Shown piece by piece: positions 9,433-16,288 of a stretch of 37,229 nt of DNA. The stretch covers positions 1-37,229 of the forward strand of contig JADGCS010000039.1 in the NCBI GenBank assembly GCA_015228875.1, given 5' to 3'. Every line of letters starts with the position of its first letter. The stretch's first letter is position 1. This stretch comes from Deltaproteobacteria bacterium. GTDB lineage: Bacteria > UBA10199 > JADGCS01. The notes beneath the pieces are model-generated. The model was not told the origin of the DNA and searched no databases. It saw only the letters and a list, made by a program, of their open reading frames with translations. Both the position numbers and the translations under genes were made by a program.

Positions 9433-10127
9433 TTTTCTGTAAGTTTGCAGTACATTTTGATGATGGTATTTGAAGGAAACTTTTTGCTGGCATCCTGCCA
9501 GACCTTGCGGGCCTCCTGCCTTTTGCCCAGCGCGTACTTGGTGATACCCAGTTGAATATGTGCATCCACACATTTGTCTCTGGTGCTGACAGCCTTTTTA
9601 AGTTCTTCGATGGCCCCTTTGGTGTCTCCCATTTCGCGCAGACAGACCCCCATGCGGGTGCGGATATCGGCGTAGCCTTCTTCGAGGTACAGCGCGCGCT
9701 TGTATTCGTCGACAGCCTCTTTAAAGAGCCCCACGCCCTTGTACCAGTCGGCAACATCGGCATGCTTGTTGGCCAGTTTTGAACGGATAAAGGGGTCCAT
9801 GGCCGCCCTTTTTTTGGCCTGGGCGTCCTTGCGGGACTGGGAGACCAGCTTTTTTGCGTTATCGTGCTGGCCCAGATCGTTGTACAGGATGCTTAAATTG
9901 AGCATGGCCTCTGTATACCTTGGATTGATTTTAAGGGCCTGTGTAAAGCATTTGACGGCCTCACTGTACCGCCCTTCCTCGTGGGCAATGAGTCCCAGAA
10001 AATTGTGGATATCGGCAAATTCTTTTCGTTGGGCAACAACCTTTTTAAAAAGCTCTTCTGCCTTGGCGTATTTTTGGCTGTGAAAGAAAAATTTGGCTTC
10101 TTCGATCATGCTGGGGATATTATCCAT
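9429..10127 (-). CDS. TPR-repeat protein
   Basis: 232 residues made almost wholly of tetratricopeptide repeats. Repeats with the W/Y, G, Y, A and P spacing are seen in the segments around FADIHNFLGLIAHEEGRYSEAVKCF, YTEAMLNLSILYNDLGQ, YADIRTRMGVCLREMGDTKGA and VDAHIQLGITKYALGKRQEA. It has no signal peptide, so it probably acts in the cytoplasm as a protein-protein scaffold. The ATG has a GGAG ribosome-binding site. It lies 105 bases downstream of the BamD-like gene, and that gap is filled by a copy of dispersed repeat A. Its stop overlaps the start of the ABC ATPase gene, so these two products are coupled in translation. Confidence 0.85.
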   Translation of the reverse strand: MDNIPSMIEEAKFFFHSQKYAKAEELFKKVVAQRKEFADIHNFLGLIAHEEGRYSEAVKCFTQALKINPRYTEAMLNLSILYNDLGQHDNAKKLVSQSRKDAQAKKRAAMDPFIRSKLANKHADVADWYKGVGLFKEAVDEYKRALYLEEGYADIRTRMGVCLREMGDTKGAIEELKKAVSTRDKCVDAHIQLGITKYALGKRQEARKVWQDASKKFPSNTIIKMYCKLTEK

Positions 10128-10140
10128 AAAAAATCTCCGT

Positions 10141-10247
10141 TACAAGTTACTAACTTGATTTTGATGCCCCGAAAGAAATCCCCTTGGGGGACGCGATTGA
10201 GTTCTTCTATTATGCGAAGAATGTCCCCGCGTTCAGTCAACATTTAA
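10141..10247. repeat. Dispersed hairpin-rich repeat A, copy 1
   Basis: A segment of about 107 bases matching 17664-17770 at roughly 87% identity by eye. It contains three potential hairpins: CAAGTT-act-AACTTG (10143-10157), TCCCC/GGGGA (10179-10191), and TTCTTC/GAAGAA (10202-10221). This copy fills the gap between the BamD-like gene and the TPR gene and reaches into the last codons of the BamD-like gene. It is not similar to any mobile element I recognise by name. Confidence 0.85.
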
Positions 10248-11006
10248 ATTCCGAGACATAACTTTGACTCGTTTTGCGTATTTGCTGTCCGGGTAATACG
10301 TTTTAAAAACATCAAAATACTTTTGCGCGAGTTCCCTTTGACTGGTCCTTTCGAGGGCATTGACCAGATAATAAAAACTTTTTTCATCAAGCCCCAGTTT
10401 GGAGTAATCGGTTACAATGGCCTGAAAACGCGGGATGGCGGCAAGGTACTCCCTTGCCTTGTAGTAATAGCGGCCCACGTAAAAGTGTCTCCTTGCCTGT
10501 TTAAGCCTTGCCTCGTTAAAGCTTTCTCCTGCCGCAGCCGCATAGGGTGTTCCCGTATAATACTTGACTACAGTTCCCAGGTACTGAACCGCGAGATCGA
10601 GGTGTTCTTGATTGCGGTCTATGGCCTTGGGAGTTTCTTTTAAATAACTTAAACCCGCCTTGTAATAGGCATAGGGTGTTTTTTCGTTATACGGGTTGGC
10701 CTCGATAAAGGTTTGATAGGCCTCGGCCGCAATGATGTAATCCTTTTTTAAAAAATAGGCATCCGCCACCAACAGGTCGGCCTCTGTTGAGCCTTTTTCA
10801 CCATGATGACGCGATTTATAAGCCTCGAAACAGGTGATGGCCTTGTCGTGCTTCTTTTTTTTAAGCAAGGTCATGCATTCATCCAGCGTTTTGTTTGTTC
10901 TTGCGAGCGAAAAGCCCTGATCACGGCAGGACGCAAACAACGGGACTAAAAAAATAAACGCAACAATATAATAAATAGACACGGCAAAACCGCCCTTTTT
11001 TTTCAT
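10233..11006 (-). CDS. BamD/YfiO-like outer-membrane assembly lipoprotein
   Basis: 257 residues with a lipoprotein signal: basic MKKKGG, a hydrophobic core, and lipobox LFASC. After processing, the Cys would be lipidated and the protein held in a membrane. The rest is TPR-like helices. Segments such as AYYKAGLSYLKE, RRHFYVGRYYYKAREYLAAIPRFQAIV and KYFDVFKTYYPDSKYA are close to the BamD (YfiO) pattern. BamD works with BamA in inserting beta-barrel proteins. The frame is open to 11168, but the ATG at 11006 gives a proper signal peptide. Its last codons overlap dispersed repeat A, so the extreme C-terminus may have been altered by the repeat. It heads the minus-strand gene series. The BamD role is inferred from family resemblance. 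Confidence 0.8.
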   Translation of the reverse strand: MKKKGGFAVSIYYIVAFIFLVPLFASCRDQGFSLARTNKTLDECMTLLKKKKHDKAITCFEAYKSRHHGEKGSTEADLLVADAYFLKKDYIIAAEAYQTFIEANPYNEKTPYAYYKAGLSYLKETPKAIDRNQEHLDLAVQYLGTVVKYYTGTPYAAAAGESFNEARLKQARRHFYVGRYYYKAREYLAAIPRFQAIVTDYSKLGLDEKSFYYLVNALERTSQRELAQKYFDVFKTYYPDSKYAKRVKVMSRNLNVD

Positions 11007-11156
11007 ATGACAGTACTCCAAAACGTGGGTGGACGTGAACCTATAAAAATTATCACTGGCCCGCAAGGTTTTTATTCCGGCGGGGTTGTTTGTATGCCTG
11101 GCCGATCTGGCATGAAAAATAGCGTGCTTTGCAGAACCCTGCCAAAACAGGACCTT

Positions 11157-11246
11157 CATAACCCGCATAAAGCGGAAAACACTACGCGGGCGGGCACCTC
11201 GTAAAATATTGATGAAAAAACGCGTAGAAAAAACCTACTTAGGTTC
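11157..11246. repeat. Dispersed hairpin-rich repeat B, copy 1
   Basis: Ninety bases that match 18884-18973 without gaps at about 92% identity by eye. Three inverted repeats are conserved in both copies: CCGC/GCGG with a 5-base loop, CTACGCG/CGCGTAG spaced by about 32 bases, and AACCTA-ct-TAGGTT. This copy lies between the divergent BamD-like gene and the gene starting at 11282. It may be an RNA-structured regulatory element or a small palindromic mobile element. Confidence 0.85.
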
Positions 11247-11281
11247 CTTGACGGAAAAAATACATTTTTTTAATAGCAGTC

Positions 11282-12445
11282 ATGAAAAAAATCCTGGCTA
11301 TTATTGCGCTGCTCCTTGTGCTCTTTTTTCTTTTTTATCGCAGGCCGGATACAACCGACCCGTCTGCTGTTGATCTTGACAACCTCGCGTCCGAGATCAA
11401 AAAGATTCAAAGTGAGATCGAAGGTCATGCCACAACCAGTGAAGACAACATCGCTGTTGTCAAAGTGCTGCTCTCGCGATTTGAAGACGCCGATCAGGTG
11501 ACTCAAAAGGCCCTCTATGCCCTCTTTATTAATTTTTCTGGAGGCTCGCTCGAAGTGAGTAAAGCAGGGTTACATGAACTCACAACACGGGAGCGGTCCC
11601 TGTACGACGAGGCCAGGGATATGGTTAAAACGTATGTTGCCCTTGACGACAGTTTTGAGAGGGGGCTTTTAAAAAGTGAGATTGAGTACATCACACAGGA
11701 CAATCCCGATTCTGTGTACCGCAGGTTGAATGCATTCATCCCCTTTGCGTCTGCAGGCTTCAAGTGTGACAAACAGGATCTTAAGGCCGTTGTGCATGAA
11801 GTGGGGGCCGAGAACCTCAAGCAGCGGGCATCAAGCATCGCGCAGATTGCGCAGGATTACGAACTGCTTTTTTATGGGGATTATCTGTTTAGAAAACTCG
11901 AGTTGATTAAAAGAGAAAGTCTCTACGACAAATACAGGCCCGCCCTTGATGTTTACTACACGATGCAGCTGTTATCCCGCGAAAAACGGGAAGAAAAAAT
12001 CAATCGTGATCTCAATGACAGGATCGAAAGGACGTCGCAAAAACTCATCAGGACCGGTGTCCCACAAAATGAAATACGGGACTTTGTATACAGGGCCGTC
12101 AATCTTGCCCCCGCCTGTCTTGTGGGGCTGGATGTTCAGATCTACAACTGGATAGGAGAAGAGGTAACCCTGGAAAGGGGGAATAAACTTATTGACCTCT
12201 TTACCAAACCCACCTCTTTAAAAAACATCAAGGACATCACCCAAAAAATAAAAAGCACCCCCATCAATCAAATGACCGTCCTCGATTATGTGAGCAGCGA
12301 TCCCGGTATCAAGACAACCGATGCGTGGCTTGGCAGTTTTTACACAATTAAAAAGGACGACGACGCCTGTGCCCTGTACTCACAGGGCAAAGACAAAAAA
12401 GACCCCCACGATGATCTCTTTATCGGGGAGTTTTATTTAAAATAG
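11282..12445 (+). CDS. Hypothetical membrane-anchored protein
   Basis: 387 residues that I do not recognise. It begins with a single hydrophobic segment (MKKILAIIALLLVLFFLFY) followed by Arg-Arg. This is either an uncleaved anchor or a signal peptide with no obvious cleavage site. The remaining roughly 360 residues are hydrophilic and helix-rich, with many Lys, Asp and Glu, and are most likely on the outer side of the inner membrane. Dispersed repeat B ends 35 bases before the start codon, and no clear ribosome-binding site is visible. It converges with the DUF2062 gene after 25 bases. Function unknown. Confidence 0.7.
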   Translation: MKKILAIIALLLVLFFLFYRRPDTTDPSAVDLDNLASEIKKIQSEIEGHATTSEDNIAVVKVLLSRFEDADQVTQKALYALFINFSGGSLEVSKAGLHELTTRERSLYDEARDMVKTYVALDDSFERGLLKSEIEYITQDNPDSVYRRLNAFIPFASAGFKCDKQDLKAVVHEVGAENLKQRASSIAQIAQDYELLFYGDYLFRKLELIKRESLYDKYRPALDVYYTMQLLSREKREEKINRDLNDRIERTSQKLIRTGVPQNEIRDFVYRAVNLAPACLVGLDVQIYNWIGEEVTLERGNKLIDLFTKPTSLKNIKDITQKIKSTPINQMTVLDYVSSDPGIKTTDAWLGSFYTIKKDDDACALYSQGKDKKDPHDDLFIGEFYLK

Positions 12446-12470
12446 TGTCTGTCGGGAAATGCCCTGTACT

Positions 12471-12971
12471 TCATGATCTGAACGACGATCTTTCCTTTAG
12501 GTGAGTCAGATAATAAAGTTTCTTTTTGATCCTGTCGTAATACCTTAAACAAAGTCTTTGCGAAATAAAGGCCGCAACCAGACCAACGATGATGCTCCCA
12601 ATCCAGAGGGGAATAAGGATATCTTTGCCCGCGGCCAGGATATCACCCAAATCCAACGTCTTCATCATCTGATAAACCTCTTTGAGTTCTGTTGAATCTT
12701 TATGGATAAAATTACCCACCCACAAATTAAACAGGTAAACCGGGGCCGCTGTAAAAGGATTGGTGATCCATGCCGCCATAATGGCAACAATTGAATTTTT
12801 TTTAAAAAGTCGTGTCAGGACGAGGGACACGTACATCTGTATCCCGATAATGGGAAGAAATGCGATAAAAACACCAATGGCAAGGCCGTCGGCCACCTCG
12901 GGGGTTGTGGAATTGCTCTTGAGCAATCGGATAAAAAGCTCTCTTAATTTTAGCGGCACAAATTGTCTCAT
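12471..12971 (-). CDS. DUF2062 family membrane protein
   Basis: 166 residues. The segment DGLAIGVFIAFLPIIGIQMYVSLVLTRLF, followed by AAWITNPFTAAPVYLFNLWVGN, is the hallmark of the DUF2062 family, with the conserved G-F-P-G-Q and N-P-x-T-x-x-P type positions. At least three membrane segments are visible. The family's role is unknown. Members often sit near glycan or envelope genes. The ATG lies two bases after the stop codon of a degraded tsaD fragment, so this gene was formerly second in a tsaD operon. Whether it still has its original promoter is unclear. Confidence 0.88.
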   Translation of the reverse strand: MRQFVPLKLRELFIRLLKSNSTTPEVADGLAIGVFIAFLPIIGIQMYVSLVLTRLFKKNSIVAIMAAWITNPFTAAPVYLFNLWVGNFIHKDSTELKEVYQMMKTLDLGDILAAGKDILIPLWIGSIIVGLVAAFISQRLCLRYYDRIKKKLYYLTHLKERSSFRS

Positions 12972-12972
12972 G

Positions 12973-13228
12973 TTACTTTTTTTTGGGCCAGTCTTCGCGA
13001 CGGTATTTTTTTTGTAGCCCCGGTGCTTTCAGGGTAAACAGGTTTAAATCAAGGCATCGGACACGGGCAATATGGGCAATCATGGCCCCATTGTTGGTAC
13101 CGTACTTAAGGTGCGGCAATAAAGCATTTTATGCCACATCTGTCACCCATTTTAAGGCAACGCGCCCTCAAGACTAAATTGAGGGCCACACCGCCGCTTA
13201 TGAGAATCAAGAGGGTCATCAATGACCC
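12973..13228 (-). pseudogene. tsaD: tsaD C-terminal remnant, truncated and frameshifted
   Basis: A fragment of the tRNA threonylcarbamoyladenosine biosynthesis protein TsaD. In one frame, rightmost on the plus coordinates, it reads LILISGGVALNLVLRAR and on to KCFIAAP, where the frame stops (TAA at 13106-13108). The match to TsaD resumes in another frame as HLKYGTNNGAMIAHIARVRCLD and ends at a stop at 12973. SGGVxxN and NNGAMIA are conserved TsaD C-terminal motifs. The N-terminal two thirds, including the metal-binding HxxxH, are missing. The AAA_14 ATPase gene begins where tsaD homology ends. A single base change of frame near 13106-13112 plus the 5' truncation mean it cannot make TsaD. TsaD is normally essential, so an intact copy is expected elsewhere. 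Confidence 0.78.
13213..13228 (-). terminator. Hairpin after the AAA_14 ATPase gene
   Basis: A near-perfect inverted repeat, GGGTCA-tcaa-TGACCC, begins 17 bases beyond the TAG stop of the ATPase gene. There is no strong T-run after it, so intrinsic termination is only possible. It sits at the junction between the ATPase gene and the tsaD remnant. Confidence 0.35.
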
Positions 13229-13244
13229 CGCGTTAACTCTGTCT

Positions 13245-14498
13245 CTACATCAAGCATGCGGCAAAAAGCTCAACACTCACAACAAAAACATCGCCCTCTT
13301 TTTTAAAAATCCCCGGCTCAGCAACAACGCAAATAGATTCTTGAGGTTTAAAAGTTCTGTGAAAATAGGAAAGATTTCCATGTTCGGCTTTTTCGCGCGT
13401 TTTGCACTCGATGGCTGCAATGACATTTTTTTTGGAACGAACCACAAAATCAACTTCACGCTTGTTGTAGTCTCTGTAAAAACCGAATTGATAGGCACTG
13501 TTTATTTTTGCTGTCAGGTCGTGTAAACTGCGCATCAAAAGGCAGGCTACAACACTTTCAAAAAAAGCCCCGGGATTTGCGTCTTTGAGTTTGCGGGCAA
13601 AACAAAAATCGATGGGATAAAACTTTTTCTCTTTACGAATTTGCTTGGCCTTAGACACACCAACCACGGGCAATTCGAATCCCAAGAGCACTTGCCTTAG
13701 GGCACACACATCACTTTTGATCGTGTTGGGAGAGACGGCCAGGTTTTCAGAAAGACTTTTGAGGGAATACGTTGAGCCCAAACCTTCCAACAAAAGCTCA
13801 AAAACTTGATAAACTCTTTCTGCGTCTTTGGCGGTGTTTAAATCTCTCAGGTCGCGGTCTAAAAGTGCTGTCATATAGTCATTGAGCCACTGTTCATAAA
13901 AAACGTCATCTTGTTTATCGAGGTTTTCGGGAAAGCTTCCAAACAGTATGTAACGATCCCAATGCTGTCGTAATTTATTTTGGTGCGGCATGATATTCTT
14001 AACGCGTTCAATCAGCGAGCCTTCACATCGCCACGGTGTGCCAAGTGTGAACTCTGTTTCAAATGAAGTGACGTACTCTCTAAAAGAAACGGGAAAAAGA
14101 GTCAGCCAAACGGCACGACCCGCAAGACTATCCCCTTTATCTTGCCGTCTAATTTCAAAGGCCGATGAACCCGAAGCCACACAGTCGACCATGTTGAGCA
14201 TTTTATCAAACGTCCCCTTGATGATGTTTCTCCACCCCTTGACCTTGTGAATCTCATCAACAAAAATGAGGGGTTTTTCCATACCCTGATTGTTGTGAAC
14301 CGCAAGCCAATCAAGCGCCGCCTGTGGAAATTTTTTAAAGAGAAGCCGCTCGCTCGCGATATCCATATTAAGAGTCCAGGCCGGTTTGAGTGCATGCAGA
14401 ACGAGGTACGTCTTGCCAGATTGTCTTGGACCGCTGATAAATAAAAGCTTGTGCTTGAAATGATTTAACTTTTCATTAAGATTACGTTTGATCGGCAT
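13245..14498 (-). CDS. AAA_14 ATPase with DUF4143 domain
   Basis: 417 residues of the COG1373-type ATPase family. The N-terminal AAA domain has Walker A GPRQSGKT near residue 21 and Walker B PLIFVDEIHKVKGW. A middle helical region leads to the DUF4143 domain, which contains a restriction-endonuclease-like strand pattern EVDFVVRSKKNVIAAIECKTR (a D...ExK-like motif). These proteins are scattered widely in bacteria and archaea, are gained and lost often, and their role is unclear; links to DNA or toxin-antitoxin-like functions are speculative. The ATG is preceded by two 19-base direct repeats 32 bases apart. Its 3' end abuts a truncated tsaD, which suggests that the gene arrived by insertion into tsaD. 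Confidence 0.88.
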   Translation of the reverse strand: MPIKRNLNEKLNHFKHKLLFISGPRQSGKTYLVLHALKPAWTLNMDIASERLLFKKFPQAALDWLAVHNNQGMEKPLIFVDEIHKVKGWRNIIKGTFDKMLNMVDCVASGSSAFEIRRQDKGDSLAGRAVWLTLFPVSFREYVTSFETEFTLGTPWRCEGSLIERVKNIMPHQNKLRQHWDRYILFGSFPENLDKQDDVFYEQWLNDYMTALLDRDLRDLNTAKDAERVYQVFELLLEGLGSTYSLKSLSENLAVSPNTIKSDVCALRQVLLGFELPVVGVSKAKQIRKEKKFYPIDFCFARKLKDANPGAFFESVVACLLMRSLHDLTAKINSAYQFGFYRDYNKREVDFVVRSKKNVIAAIECKTREKAEHGNLSYFHRTFKPQESICVVAEPGIFKKEGDVFVVSVELFAACLM

Positions 14499-14504
14499 GC
14501 TAGG

Positions 14505-14555
14505 AAAATAATCATACCTATGAAAGTTTTACAAGTAAAATAATCATACCTATGA
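14505..14555 (-). promoter_or_regulatory. Two 19-base direct repeats upstream of AAA_14 gene
   Basis: AAAATAATCATACCTATGA occurs exactly twice, at 14505-14523 and 14537-14555, a period of 32 bases (three helical turns). The nearer copy ends seven bases from the ATPase start codon. The position and exactness suggest a binding site for a regulator, possibly the product itself, or duplicated promoter elements. This is inference from position. Confidence 0.55.
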
Positions 14556-14581
14556 TTTATTTTTAAAACGTAAAATAAACG

Positions 14582-14634
14582 TTGCTCCGTCTTGATGTTT
14601 TGTCTCTTGATGTTTTGCTCCGTCTTGATTTTTT
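14582..14634. repeat. Short tandem repeat, about three units
   Basis: Three imperfect units of 15-19 bases built on TGCTCCGTCTTGATGTTT. The first and third share TGCTCCGTCTTGAT, and the middle unit is shorter (GTCTCTTGATGTTT). No function is apparent. Confidence 0.6.
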
Positions 14635-14812
14635 TAGGCAAAGAGCCCAAACGATTGAGAATTATTCTGCGTCGCAATGTTTATAGCAACACTCCGTGTC
14701 GTCTCACCGATAACCCTGCCATGAGGTTAAATAATCGCCTTGTGAGATCTTTTTTCTTTTGTTTGAGATTGTCGCCCTTGATCACAACAACACTTTTTTA
14801 GGAGAAATATTT

Positions 14813-15535
14813 ATGGCAGCAGTAAATCCAACAGACAACAATTCAATATCAATCGAAGGTGCATACACATCACCGGCAAAGCCCGCTGAAACAAAGGGGG
14901 CAGAACCGGCACCACAAGCCGATCAACCAAAATTGTTCGAATTTCTGCGGTGTGAAGATGATGGATGTTTTATTGGAGGTTTTAAAGTTTCAGGGACTGA
15001 CAACGCAACAGGTGAAGATGCATTCTTTGGACTCGGTAAGGAATCGCCGTTTAAGCTCAATGCCCCCGAAGTGATCAACCTCACAGAAAAATCCAGGCCC
15101 GTTCTTGATGCTGCAAAGGCCCTCAAAAGGGATGCACGGAGGTTTAGTGCCCAGGCTACGTGTCTCGAGGGCAATGCCGGTGCGATAGAAAAGGGAAAAA
15201 CATCCATTGAAGAGGCCCAGAAGACATGCGAGGTACAGGCTGTCTGTGAAGTTGACTCGCAGGAAGAGTGTGATGCTTTAACTGCCGAGGAAATTAGAAC
15301 ACACCAGGGCAACCCCGACATGCAAAGCGCTGTTTTACAGGGAAACCGCGATGGCGTAGCCGCAAAAACCGCTGGCTCAAAGCTGTCTTTAGATTTTAAT
15401 TATTCCTTTGAGCCCAGTTCTCCTTTTGATATTGGTCCTAAAAAAATTGGTCCAGGAGGAATATTTGATCTCTACGGTCCCGATTTCCAGTTACTCCTCG
15501 AAGACGTAATGGGAAAACTAGGACCCAAATTTTAA
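14813..15535 (+). CDS. Hypothetical acidic protein
   Basis: 240 residues from the ATG at 14813, chosen because GGAGA lies directly upstream with good spacing; the frame extends to 14759 without a supporting site. There is no signal peptide or membrane segment. The N-terminal 40 residues are rich in Ala, Pro, Thr and Lys and look unstructured. A helical segment around residues 105-170 contains four Cys (TCLEG, KTCEVQAVCEV, EECDAL). The C-terminus is Gly/Pro/Phe rich. I do not recognise the family. It converges on the Crp/Fnr regulator gene with only 12 bases between them. Confidence 0.65.
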   Translation: MAAVNPTDNNSISIEGAYTSPAKPAETKGAEPAPQADQPKLFEFLRCEDDGCFIGGFKVSGTDNATGEDAFFGLGKESPFKLNAPEVINLTEKSRPVLDAAKALKRDARRFSAQATCLEGNAGAIEKGKTSIEEAQKTCEVQAVCEVDSQEECDALTAEEIRTHQGNPDMQSAVLQGNRDGVAAKTAGSKLSLDFNYSFEPSSPFDIGPKKIGPGGIFDLYGPDFQLLLEDVMGKLGPKF

Positions 15536-15547
15536 CGGTGTTGTATT

Positions 15548-16237
15548 TTAAGCCAGCAGGGCATTTAATCCCTCAATACTCAAAAGCACAATATTTTGCT
15601 GTCTCACCTTGATAAGACCTTCGTGGCCCAGTTGTGTCAGTATGCGCGACAGGGTCTCCGGCTTGATGGAGAGCTGTGACGCGATCACTTTTTTGGGTGC
15701 GGAGAGCCTGATCTGTTTTTGATCAATACTGCCCTTTGCCTGTCCCAAAAGATAATTAACCAGCCTGTAGGTGGCGTTTTGTAAGGTCAGCGAGTCGATC
15801 TCCATGAGACGTTCGTGCAGACGATGACAGAGCGAACCGATCAGTGTCAGGCAGGTCTCGTTGGATTTTTTTAGGATATCGAGAAAGGTTTTGTTGTCAA
15901 ATGCAAGGAGCTCTGTCCTTGCGATGGCCTGCGCGTCCACGGGATAAACGGGCGGGTTAAAAAAAGCAACGGCCTCGGCAAACAGGGCCCCGGGCGGAAT
16001 AATCTCGATCACCTTTTCGTCACCATCAGAAGATAACCTGGATAATTTGACAGACCCCTGCACCACCAGAAAAAACGAGGCGGCCTCGGTGCCGCTTGAA
16101 AAAAGGATCTCATGGGGAGATAACCTGAGATGGCGGGCTTTTTTTTTGACAAGATCCAGCGCGTCTCTTGAGAGCTTTGAAAATAAAGGGTACCTGTCAA
16201 GATTATTGAGATAGCGCTGGTGATTGGTTTTGAGCAT
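15548..16237 (-). CDS. Crp/Fnr family transcriptional regulator
   Basis: 229 residues with the two-domain layout of the Crp/Fnr family. The N-terminal cyclic-nucleotide-binding-type beta-barrel runs from about residue 18 to 130 (FSSGTEAASFFLVVQGSVKLSR, GALFAEAVAFF). A dimerisation helix is followed by a C-terminal winged helix with APKKVIASQLSIKPETLSRILTQLGHEGLI as the DNA-binding helix-turn-helix. The cysteines of FNR-type iron-sulphur sensors are not present at the N-terminus. The effector-pocket residues are not clearly those of cAMP-binding CRP, so the ligand is unknown. It lies 51 bases downstream of the YfhO-family gene on the same strand and may be read with it. Confidence 0.92.
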   Translation of the reverse strand: MLKTNHQRYLNNLDRYPLFSKLSRDALDLVKKKARHLRLSPHEILFSSGTEAASFFLVVQGSVKLSRLSSDGDEKVIEIIPPGALFAEAVAFFNPPVYPVDAQAIARTELLAFDNKTFLDILKKSNETCLTLIGSLCHRLHERLMEIDSLTLQNATYRLVNYLLGQAKGSIDQKQIRLSAPKKVIASQLSIKPETLSRILTQLGHEGLIKVRQQNIVLLSIEGLNALLA

Positions 16238-16288
16238 ACCGGGATCATATGCAAAAAAAAATCAGGTTGGCAATGATTATCACAAGCG

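Larger units (their letters stand above)
14499..14812. other. Intergenic region with two repeat clusters
   Basis: This 314-base divergent gap separates the AAA_14 ATPase from the unknown gene at 14813. It holds the direct repeats at 14505-14555 and the tandem array at 14582-14634. The remainder (about 14640-14795) is plain AT-rich sequence in which I see no gene, no tsaD homology and no RNA gene. A run of six T at 14795-14800 sits just before the ribosome-binding site of the rightward gene. Confidence 0.6.

Noticed and set aside
13164..13186. Eight-base inverted repeat GCCCTCAA/TTGAGGGC as a terminator
   Set aside because: It lies within the recognisable tsaD homology (VALNLVLRA), so it can be explained as former coding sequence, and no T-run follows.
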